Source: Caulobacteraceae bacterium UBA5005 (GTDB lineage: Bacteria > Pseudomonadota > Alphaproteobacteria > Caulobacterales > Caulobacteraceae). Taken from it: a stretch of 29,053 bases of DNA. Made by a program: the position numbers and the translations under genes. The notes under the pieces are model-generated. The model was not told the origin of the DNA. It ran no database searches and saw nothing but the letters and a program-made list of their open reading frames with translations. This document shows positions 22,797-29,053 of the stretch, in pieces. The stretch spans positions 1 to 29,053 of the forward strand of contig DGYN01000089.1 in the NCBI GenBank assembly GCA_002398405.1, written 5' to 3'. Each line of letters opens with the position of its first letter. The stretch's first letter is position 1.

Positions 22797-24101
22797 CTAG
22801 CTGAGCGCCCCTGGCCAGCGCTGTTCGAACCGCCCGATCGCCTGCCGGTCCAGACGCACGGCGAGCTCGACGCCCTCGTCGGTATCGTCCCGCTCGACCA
22901 CGCGCCCGTTGCGATAGAGCCAGGCGATGGCTTCCCCGTCCTGCGACGCCAGGCGCACCTTGAGCGGCGGCCCCTCATCGACCAGGCCGCCCAACAGGTC
23001 CAGCAGGGCTTCGACCCCCTCCCCCGTCACGGCGCTCAGCGCGATGGCCGCGCCCTCGGACCGCAAGGCCCGGGCCCGGATCACGGTGAGATTGTCGCCC
23101 TCCAGCAGGTCGAGCTTGTTCCAGACCTCGATGATCGTTCGCCCGCTGTCCCGCCCGGCGCCCAGCTGGTCGAGCACGGTTTCCACATCCCGCGCCTCGG
23201 CGGCGCTGTCCGGCGTGGCGATGTCGCGGACGTGCAGGATGATGTCCGCCTCCTGCACCTCCTCCAGGGTGGCGCGGAAGGCCTCGACCAGTTCGTGCGG
23301 CAGGTCGGAGATGAAGCCCACCGTGTCCGACAGGATCGCCGGCCGCCCCCCGGGCAGCTTCACCTCGCGCAAGGTCGGATCCAGGGTCGCGAACAGCATG
23401 TCCTGCGCCACCACCTCCGAATGGGTCAGGCGGTTGAACAGGGTCGACTTGCCGGCGTTGGTGTAGCCCACCAGGGCGATGGTCGGGAAAGGGGTCTTCT
23501 TGCGCTGGGCCCGGTGCAGGGCGCGGGTGCGCCGCACCTCGTCCAGCTCCTTCTTCAGCTTGCCGATCTTGTCGGCCAGCAGGCGCCGGTCGGTCTCGAT
23601 CTGGGTCTCCCCCGGACCGCCCATGACGCCGAACCCGCCGCGCTGCCGCTCCAGGTGGGTCCAGGTGCGGACCAGGCGTGATTTCTCATAACCCAGCCTC
23701 GCCAGCTCGACCTGCAGCTTGCCTTCGCGCGTCCGGGCCCGGCGGGCGAAGATTTCCAGGATCAGCCCCGTCCGGTCGACGACCTTCAGGTTCCAGGCCT
23801 TTTCCAGATTGCGCTGCTGCACGGGCGTCAGAGCATCGTCGACGACCACCACCGTGACGCCAAGCTCTTCCGCGATCCCGCCTAGCTCCTCGACCTTGCC
23901 CTTGCCGAACAGGGTCGCCGGCGTCACCGCGCGCAGGGGCGCGACCACCGCCTCCTTGACGTCGAGGTCCAGGGCCTGCGCCAGGCCCACGGCTTCCTGC
24001 AGGCGCGCATCAGGCTCGCGCGCGGCGGCCCCGGCGCGAAGCGGATGGATCACCAAAGCGGTTTCTACCGGCGCTCGCCGGTCAACAGGGTCGCGGCTCA
24101 A
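22797..24101 (-). CDS. hflX: ribosome-associated GTPase HflX
   Basis: A 434-aa GTPase. The N-terminal HflX domain has GKGKVEEL and the glycine-rich GGPGETQIE (161-169); the G domain has P-loop GYTNAGKST (212-220), DTVGFI (G3) and NKLD (G4). HflX splits stalled 70S ribosomes, particularly after heat stress. The length is family-typical. The TTG at 24101 is the start, preceded by a GGGGAAG stretch, and it overlaps the hfq stop by 4 bases (TTGA), so hfq and hflX are translationally coupled, the usual order. Other in-frame starts are further inside. Confidence 0.95.
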   Translation of the reverse strand: MSRDPVDRRAPVETALVIHPLRAGAAAREPDARLQEAVGLAQALDLDVKEAVVAPLRAVTPATLFGKGKVEELGGIAEELGVTVVVVDDALTPVQQRNLEKAWNLKVVDRTGLILEIFARRARTREGKLQVELARLGYEKSRLVRTWTHLERQRGGFGVMGGPGETQIETDRRLLADKIGKLKKELDEVRRTRALHRAQRKKTPFPTIALVGYTNAGKSTLFNRLTHSEVVAQDMLFATLDPTLREVKLPGGRPAILSDTVGFISDLPHELVEAFRATLEEVQEADIILHVRDIATPDSAAEARDVETVLDQLGAGRDSGRTIIEVWNKLDLLEGDNLTVIRARALRSEGAAIALSAVTGEGVEALLDLLGGLVDEGPPLKVRLASQDGEAIAWLYRNGRVVERDDTDEGVELAVRLDRQAIGRFEQRWPGALS

Positions 24102-24349
24102 TCTTCCCCGTCTTCCTCACCCGGCTCATAGAGCTGAACAGGGTGAGCCGGCATGATCGTCGAGATCGCATGCTTGTAGACCAGCTGCGATTGGCCATCC
24201 CGGCGCAGCAGGACGCAGAAATTGTCGAACCAGCTGACCACGCCCTGCAGCTTCACCCCGTTGACCAGGAAAATCGTCAGGGGCGTCTTGGTCTTTCTGA
24301 CGCTGTTGAGGAAGGTATCCTGCAGATTCTGCTTCTTTTCGTTGCTCAT
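24098..24349 (-). CDS. hfq: RNA chaperone Hfq
   Basis: An 83-aa Hfq. The Sm1 region (KTPLTIFLVNGVKLQGVVSWFDNFCVLL) and Sm2 motif YKHAISTI are complete, and the N-terminus MSNEKKQNLQDTFLNSVRK matches alphaproteobacterial Hfq with only a short C-terminal tail. It binds small RNAs and mRNAs as a hexamer. The ATG at 24347-24349 is clearly favoured by conservation; a start at 24400 is not. The gene is preceded by a plausible promoter (see below) and followed by hflX with a 4-base overlap. Confidence 0.98.
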   Translation of the reverse strand: MSNEKKQNLQDTFLNSVRKTKTPLTIFLVNGVKLQGVVSWFDNFCVLLRRDGQSQLVYKHAISTIMPAHPVQLYEPGEEDGED

Positions 24350-24411
24350 GGGCTTTCGCCTCTCTTTTTGACGTCCAACAGAGGCCACACGCCTCCACAC
24401 ACAGATTTCAC

Positions 24412-24437
24412 TCTAGCCAGCTTGCCGCCGGGATCAA
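24412..24437 (-). promoter_or_regulatory. probable hfq promoter
   Basis: On the minus strand TTGATC (plus 24432-24437) and GCTAGA (plus 24412-24417) are separated by 14 bases, matching the TTGAC...GCTANA arrangement of the Caulobacter housekeeping sigma factor. It starts immediately after the transaminase stop at 24438 and lies about 60 bases upstream of the hfq ATG, so hfq-hflX can be expressed independently of ntrYX. Confidence 0.6.
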
Positions 24438-25298
24438 TCAGCCTTCGCCTTTAGCGTGACGGATATAGTCACTGCGCAGGCGAGTAGCGACGGGTCCCGG
24501 CTTTCCGGCGCCGATGGGCTTCCCATCGATATGTGTCACGGGCATGACCAAGGCGCCCGCCCCGGTGATGAAGGCTTCCCGCGCCCTGGCGGCCTCTGCG
24601 GGGGTGAAGGCCCGCTCTTCGACCTTCAAATTGGAGGTCTTGATCACCTCCATCAGCGTGCTTCGCGTGATGCCCCGCAGGATGTTGGCCTTCAGGTCGC
24701 GGGTGACCAGCGTTCCGTCCTCGGCGATGATCCAGGCGTTGGACGAAGCGCCCTCGGTGACCAGGCCATCGGCATCGACAAACCAGGCCTCCCCCGCCCC
24801 CTCGGCCTTGGCCGCCTGTTTGGCCATCGCGTTGGGCAGCAGGCCCACCGTCTTGATATCGCACCGGCCCCAGCGGTTTTCCGGCGTGGTCTTGACCTTG
24901 ATGCCCTTGGCGGCCTTGGCCTCCACGGCGTCGCGGTTCAGCGGCTTGGCGGTCAGCACCAGGGTCGGCGGGACCGGCGGGTCCGGGTAGGCGTGGTCGC
25001 GGGGCGCGGTTCCCCGGGTGACCTGCAGATAGACCAGCCCGTCGCGGATCCGGTTGCGCCGCAGGGTCTCGCGGATCACCACCTCCAGGGCGGCCCGGCT
25101 CATGGGCGGCTCGATCTCCAGTTCGCCCAGCGACCGGGAGAGCCGTGCGAAATGCCCCTCCGCGTCGGCCAGCTTGCCGCCGAACACCGCCCAGACCTCG
25201 TAGACTCCGTCGGCCAGCTGAAAGCCCCGGTCCTCGATATGCACCGTCGCGTCCCCGTGCGGAACGTAGCGGCCGTTGACATAGGCTTGGCGCGTCAT
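24438..25298 (-). CDS. D-amino-acid transaminase (class IV)
   Basis: A 286-aa fold-type IV aminotransferase. It has the early FEDRGFQLADGVYEVW-type block (here IEDRGFQLADGVYEV), the Schiff-base lysine K149 in RCDIKTVGLLPN, and the phosphate-binding EGASSNAWI and NILRGITRS segments. The short DIKTVGLL form is typical of D-alanine/D-amino-acid transaminases rather than of branched-chain enzymes, so production or interconversion of D-alanine and D-glutamate is the probable role, which would feed peptidoglycan synthesis. The start overlaps the ntrX stop by 4 bases (ATGA), linking it to the ntrYX operon. Confidence 0.88.
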   Translation of the reverse strand: MTRQAYVNGRYVPHGDATVHIEDRGFQLADGVYEVWAVFGGKLADAEGHFARLSRSLGELEIEPPMSRAALEVVIRETLRRNRIRDGLVYLQVTRGTAPRDHAYPDPPVPPTLVLTAKPLNRDAVEAKAAKGIKVKTTPENRWGRCDIKTVGLLPNAMAKQAAKAEGAGEAWFVDADGLVTEGASSNAWIIAEDGTLVTRDLKANILRGITRSTLMEVIKTSNLKVEERAFTPAEAARAREAFITGAGALVMPVTHIDGKPIGAGKPGPVATRLRSDYIRHAKGEG

Positions 25299-26674
25299 TC
25301 GACCTCGGCGTCCTCACGGCTGCCGACGCCCAGCGACTTCAGCTTGCGGTGCAGGGCCGAGCGTTCCATGCCGATGAAGCTGGCGGTGCGCGAGATGTTG
25401 CCGCCGAACCGCATGATCTGGGCGTTGAGATACTCCCGCTCGAACACCTCGCGGGCGTCGCGAAGCGGCATGGCGATCCCCCGGCCTCCGGCCATCGAGC
25501 CGCTGTCCGGCGCCGCCTCCATAGGCAGCATGGCGGCGGTGATCGGCTCGGCCGGATCGCCCGAAGCCAGGATCAGCATCCGCTCGATGTTGTTGCGCAG
25601 CTGACGGACATTGCCCGGCCATTCGGCGACCTGCAGGGCGATCAGGGCGTCCTCCGCCAGGATCCGCCGCACCAAGCCATGGGCCGAGGCGATGCGGTCG
25701 ACAAAATAGTCCACCAGTTCGGCGATGTCATCGCGGCGTTCCGCCAGGCCTGGCACCCGCACCGGCACCACGTTCAACCGATGGAACAGGTCCTCGCGGA
25801 ACCGCCCGGCCGCGATCTCCAGCGACAGATCGCGCGAGGTTGAGGACACCACCCGCACGTCCACCTGCACGTCCTGGTCCCCGCCCAGGCGCCTGAACCG
25901 TTGCTCGACCAGAACCCGCAGGATGCGCCCCTGCGTCTCGCGCGGCATGTCCGCGACCTCGTCCAGATACAGGGTGCCGCCGTGGGCCCGTTCAAAGACG
26001 CCGATCTTGCGCGGCCGGCCGCCCTCGCCTTCCTCGCCGAACAGCTCGCTCTCCAGGCGCTCTGGCACCATGCCGGCGGCGGCGAGCGGCACAAACTCGC
26101 CGGTGGCCCGCTGGCTGGATTCGTGGATCAGCCGCGCCACCAGCTCCTTGCCGCAGCCGGGCGGGCCGGAGACCAGGATGCGGCTGTTGGCGGGCGCCAC
26201 CTTGGCGATCAGCTGGCGCAAAGCCTGGGCGGCCTGCGAGCGGCCGATGAAACCGTCAGGGGTAATGGTCTTCTGGCGCAGGCGCCGGTTCTCGCGCTTC
26301 AGGTTGCTGGCCTCCAGGGCCCGGGCGACCAGCAGCAGCAGACGGTCGGACTTGAAGGGCTTTTCCAGGAAGTCGTAGGCGCCGCGCTTGATGGCCGAGA
26401 CGGCGGTTTCGATATTGCCGTGGCCGCTGATCATCAGGACCGGCAGGTCGGCGTCGAGACCCTTGACGAGATCGAGCAGCTCAAGGCCGTCCATCCCCCC
26501 GCCCTGCATCCAGATATCCAGGACCAGCAGGTTGGGTTTGCGCGCCTTGATGGCGGCCAGCGCCGCTTCGGAATTGGCGGCGGTGCGCACCGCGTAGCCC
26601 TCGTCTGAGAGAACCCCTCCCACGAGTTCGCGGATGTCCGCTTCGTCGTCGACAACAAGAATATCGGCAAGCAT
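25295..26674 (-). CDS. ntrX: NtrX response regulator lacking the GAFTGA loop
   Basis: A 459-aa NtrC-family regulator: receiver domain (about 1-120, acceptor D53 in VLDIWMQGGGMDG), AAA+ domain with Walker A SGPPGCGKE (169-177) and Walker B GTLYLDEV (233-240), and a C-terminal Fis-type helix-turn-helix (about 413-455, ISRTASFIGMERSALHRKLKSLG). Where sigma-54 activators carry GAFTGA after ELFG, this protein reads ELFGEEGEGGRPRKIGVFERA, so the loop that contacts sigma-54 is missing. Alphaproteobacterial NtrX proteins without this loop act with other sigma factors. It lies nine bases after ntrY on the same strand and is overlapped by the transaminase gene. NtrYX pairs take part in nitrogen, redox and envelope responses. 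Confidence 0.95.
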   Translation of the reverse strand: MLADILVVDDEADIRELVGGVLSDEGYAVRTAANSEAALAAIKARKPNLLVLDIWMQGGGMDGLELLDLVKGLDADLPVLMISGHGNIETAVSAIKRGAYDFLEKPFKSDRLLLLVARALEASNLKRENRRLRQKTITPDGFIGRSQAAQALRQLIAKVAPANSRILVSGPPGCGKELVARLIHESSQRATGEFVPLAAAGMVPERLESELFGEEGEGGRPRKIGVFERAHGGTLYLDEVADMPRETQGRILRVLVEQRFRRLGGDQDVQVDVRVVSSTSRDLSLEIAAGRFREDLFHRLNVVPVRVPGLAERRDDIAELVDYFVDRIASAHGLVRRILAEDALIALQVAEWPGNVRQLRNNIERMLILASGDPAEPITAAMLPMEAAPDSGSMAGGRGIAMPLRDAREVFEREYLNAQIMRFGGNISRTASFIGMERSALHRKLKSLGVGSREDAEVE

Positions 26675-26683
26675 CGGCAGTCC

Positions 26684-28858
26684 TTACGCCTCGGCGACTA
26701 ATGGTTGCGGAGTGGCGTGAGCCTCTCCCCGGGGGAATGACAATATGACCAGGGCGCCCGGTCCATCCGAAGCGTCGCGCAAAGTCAGCGCGCCGCCGTG
26801 GTCTTCCATGATGCGTTTGACGATGGCCAAACCGAGGCCCGTGCCCTTTTCTCGCGTGGTGACATAGGGCTCTGTCAGCCGCGCGCGGTCCTTGGCGGGC
26901 AGGCCCACGCCGTTGTCCTCGATTTCAAACACCAGGTTTTCGCCGTCGTCGCGCAGCCGGGCGATGATGCGCCCCTTGTGACGCGGGTCAGCGTGGGTCT
27001 TGGCCTCCACCGCTTCGGCGGCGTTCTTGATGACGTTGGTCAGGGCCTGGCCGATCATCCGGTCGTCACAGATCACCGCGCCCGGCCTGGCCTCTTCCTC
27101 CAGGACGATATCGATCGCGGGGTTGGCGACCCTCTGGGCGAAGACCGCGGCGCGCAGCATCTCCCCGGCGTCGCAGGCCGAAAACTTCGGGGCGGGCATG
27201 CGGGCGAAGGCGCTGAACTCATCGACCATCCGGCCGATATCCCCCACCTGGCGGATGATGGTGTCGGTGCAGCGGTCGAAGGTCTCAAGGTCCGTGGTGA
27301 TATCCTTGCGGTATTTGCGCCGCAGACGCTCGGCCGACAACTGGATGGGGGTCAGCGGGTTCTTGATCTCGTGGGCGATTCGGCGCGCGACATCCTTCCA
27401 CGCGGCGTTGCGCTGGGCGGTGACCAGGCGCGTGATGTCGTCGAAGGTCAATACCAGGCCATCGTTCGGCCCGGCCCCGGCCCGGATGCGCAGGCGCCGG
27501 GCTTCGGTCCCGCGCAACAGGTCGATTTCGGCCTCGGTATCGCCCCCCTGAGCCGCGATCTCCATGAACTCCGGCGCCACATCCGCCAGCAAGGCTCCCC
27601 GCGCCTCGTCCTCGTTTATCCCCAGCAGGCGCGCCGCCGGACGGTTCAGAGCGGAGATCCGGCCCTCGGCGTCCAGGCCCAAAACCCCGGCGCTCACCCC
27701 CGACAGCACGGTTTCAATGAACTGCCGGCGGTTTTCCGCATCAACGCTGGCCGCCAGGAGGGCGGCGCGCTGGCGTTCAATATCATCCGTCATCCGATTG
27801 AATGAGTGAGATAATGTCTCGATAGCTTCAAGTTGTGACTCTGGATCGACGCGGACGCTCAAATCACCCGCCGCCACCTGATTGGCGGCCTTCACCAGGC
27901 GCGCCACCGGCTCGGTGATGCTGTTGGCCGCCGCCAGCCCCAGCCAGACAGCGCCGAGAAGCGCGATCAATGCGGTCTCGATATAGCTGGCCATGAAGAC
28001 CGCCTGGACCTGGCTTCGGTTTTCCTGGGCTTCCCGGTAGGCGCTCACCGCCGCCTCGGACTGGCCCAGCCGCGACAGCAGCCCGGTCTGCATCGGCGCC
28101 GCGACCCAGGCATAGACCCCCGGCGAATCCGGCAGGCGGATCAGGATGCGCATCAGGTCTTCCCGCGCCGATGGGCGAAGGGAGGTCAGGTCGACGCTGT
28201 CGGCCTCGGCATAGGCTTCCGGCTCAGGCATCACCAGGGTGGGAGCGGCGGCGGCCTCGGCCTGCCCCATGATTCGCCCGGCCCGATCCAGCAGATAGAT
28301 GGCGCGGAAGTCGGTGTTGTCGAGCATCTCGCGAAGCCGGCCTTCCAGCTCCCCGCCCGTGGGCCTGCGGCCCTTCATCAGCTCATTCAGATAGTTGGTC
28401 GGCGGGACCAGGGCCTCGCTCAGCCGCTTGGTTTCGGCGGCAACCAGGTCGTTGGCCACCGTGGCGTGACTTTCGACCACCGTCTGGACCCTGGTTGAGA
28501 ACCAGCTGTCGACCCCTTGGTTGACCAGGATGCCGAAGAAAAAGGCCACCACCACCGCGGGCGCCACGGCCGCCAAGGCGAACAGGGTCATGAACCGCAG
28601 GTGCAGCTTGGCGCCCACGTCCCCCGACCGCACGAGATCGCGGATCCGGTATCCGGCCAGGGTCGCTAGCCCGATGATCAGGACGACGTTGACGGCCAGG
28701 ATGGCGTAGACCGTCGGCAGCGGCCGGCCGGACGAGGCCAGCCAAACCGCCGCCGCGGTCAGGCCCGCGGCCACGGTGAACCCGATCCCGAACAGATATG
28801 TCAACCTGACCCCCGCCCGCAGCTTCAGCGCGGGCGCGGCTTGCGACGCTTCACTCAT
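26684..28858 (-). CDS. ntrY: NtrY sensor histidine kinase
   Basis: A 724-aa membrane kinase. Four hydrophobic segments are visible at about 21-41, 49-70, 90-112 and 289-311, the last two flanking a large periplasmic domain (about 113-288). A HAMP linker (about 312-365), a PAS domain (about 375-480, with GVLGLDAEGRISALNRPAARLLG), the H-box ARRIAHEIKNPLTPIQLSAERL with H496, and an HATPase domain (DNGVGLP and KGTGLGLAIV) follow. It should phosphorylate NtrX, encoded 9 bases downstream. The ATG at 28858 is chosen. The segment upstream (28859 on) leads into the terminal inverted repeat; the usual ntrBC genes may lie beyond the window. Confidence 0.95.
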   Translation of the reverse strand: MSEASQAAPALKLRAGVRLTYLFGIGFTVAAGLTAAAVWLASSGRPLPTVYAILAVNVVLIIGLATLAGYRIRDLVRSGDVGAKLHLRFMTLFALAAVAPAVVVAFFFGILVNQGVDSWFSTRVQTVVESHATVANDLVAAETKRLSEALVPPTNYLNELMKGRRPTGGELEGRLREMLDNTDFRAIYLLDRAGRIMGQAEAAAAPTLVMPEPEAYAEADSVDLTSLRPSAREDLMRILIRLPDSPGVYAWVAAPMQTGLLSRLGQSEAAVSAYREAQENRSQVQAVFMASYIETALIALLGAVWLGLAAANSITEPVARLVKAANQVAAGDLSVRVDPESQLEAIETLSHSFNRMTDDIERQRAALLAASVDAENRRQFIETVLSGVSAGVLGLDAEGRISALNRPAARLLGINEDEARGALLADVAPEFMEIAAQGGDTEAEIDLLRGTEARRLRIRAGAGPNDGLVLTFDDITRLVTAQRNAAWKDVARRIAHEIKNPLTPIQLSAERLRRKYRKDITTDLETFDRCTDTIIRQVGDIGRMVDEFSAFARMPAPKFSACDAGEMLRAAVFAQRVANPAIDIVLEEEARPGAVICDDRMIGQALTNVIKNAAEAVEAKTHADPRHKGRIIARLRDDGENLVFEIEDNGVGLPAKDRARLTEPYVTTREKGTGLGLAIVKRIMEDHGGALTLRDASDGPGALVILSFPRGEAHATPQPLVAEA

Positions 28859-28932
28859 CAGGGGAGCCTAGGCGACAGTGTGTCCCGGTTTCAACAGCTA
28901 TGTGGCGCATTTGCCCCTACCTCCCCCGCAAA

Positions 28933-29053
28933 GCGGCGGGAGGGGGACCGCGCGTAGCGCAGCGAAGCGTGGTGGAGGGGGCAGGCGGCAAGCACCGGTG
29001 TCTGGGGTCGCCCCCTCCACCACGCCCTGTGGGCGCGGTCCCCCTCCCGCCGT
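28933..29053. repeat. intergenic inverted repeat, cut by the window edge
   Basis: Upstream of ntrY, GGCGGGAGGGGGACCGCG (from 28935) is repeated in inverted form at about 29034-29052, and GTGGTGGAGGGGGC (28969-28982) is inverted at 29010-29023. The two arms enclose a 27-base centre and form a long potential hairpin. Its sequence differs from the element between rlpA and tmk, so at least two intergenic repeat families are present. The right arm reaches the end of the window and may continue. Confidence 0.8.

Noticed and set aside
1..29053. CRISPR array or prophage region
   Set aside because: No regularly spaced direct repeats, no cas genes and no phage structural genes are visible.

Overview
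The window is high-GC alphaproteobacterial chromosome, most likely from the order Caulobacterales (a Caulobacter, Phenylobacterium or Brevundimonas relative). Three things point there: a PopA-type cyclic-di-GMP effector with an intact I-site and a ruined GGDEF motif, an ntrY-ntrX-(D-amino-acid transaminase)-hfq-hflX run, and candidate -10 boxes of the form GCTAGA. The assignment rests on gene content only; there is no rRNA in the window. Nearly all genes are compact core genes, with many 4-bp start/stop overlaps.

Layout. 67-1984 (minus): a CcdC/DUF1453-like membrane protein downstream of popA. 2207-3450: a structured, terminator-ended stretch of RNA-like sequence in front of a YihY/BrkB-type membrane protein, converging on a TusA-like sulfur carrier. 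3494-5100 (minus): a visibly AT-richer two-gene insertion, a 123-aa unknown protein translationally coupled to a 412-aa HExxH metallopeptidase-like protein; this is the least explained part of the window and the best candidate for an undescribed system. 5269-8912 (plus): two exported hydrolases (Sec-type alpha/beta hydrolase and Tat-type carboxylesterase B) and a PLP aminotransferase, followed by tRNA-Ser(UGA) on the minus strand. 9108-13333 (plus): rlpA, a long inverted repeat, then the packed tmk-holB-tatD-like-MBL run. 13445-14112: a Phd/YefM-VapC toxin-antitoxin pair with its own palindromic operator. 14355-15829 (minus): DUF1801 protein and hisC. 15885-17421: LysE exporter converging on a DMT/EamA transporter. 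17629-19688: an OmpR-type response regulator and histidine kinase. 19708-21906: a GPH-type MFS sugar transporter and mazG. 21916-28858 (minus): a membrane-anchored unknown, hflX, hfq, a D-amino-acid transaminase, ntrX and ntrY. The window ends inside another intergenic inverted repeat.

How genes work together. tmk and holB serve DNA replication and are translationally coupled. ntrY/ntrX form a sensor/regulator pair; the NtrX here lacks the GAFTGA loop needed for sigma-54 activation, so it is unlikely to be a classical sigma-54 activator. hfq and hflX overlap and are probably driven by a promoter lying just upstream of hfq at the end of the transaminase gene. PopA would link cyclic di-GMP to CtrA proteolysis at the G1-S transition if it behaves as in Caulobacter.
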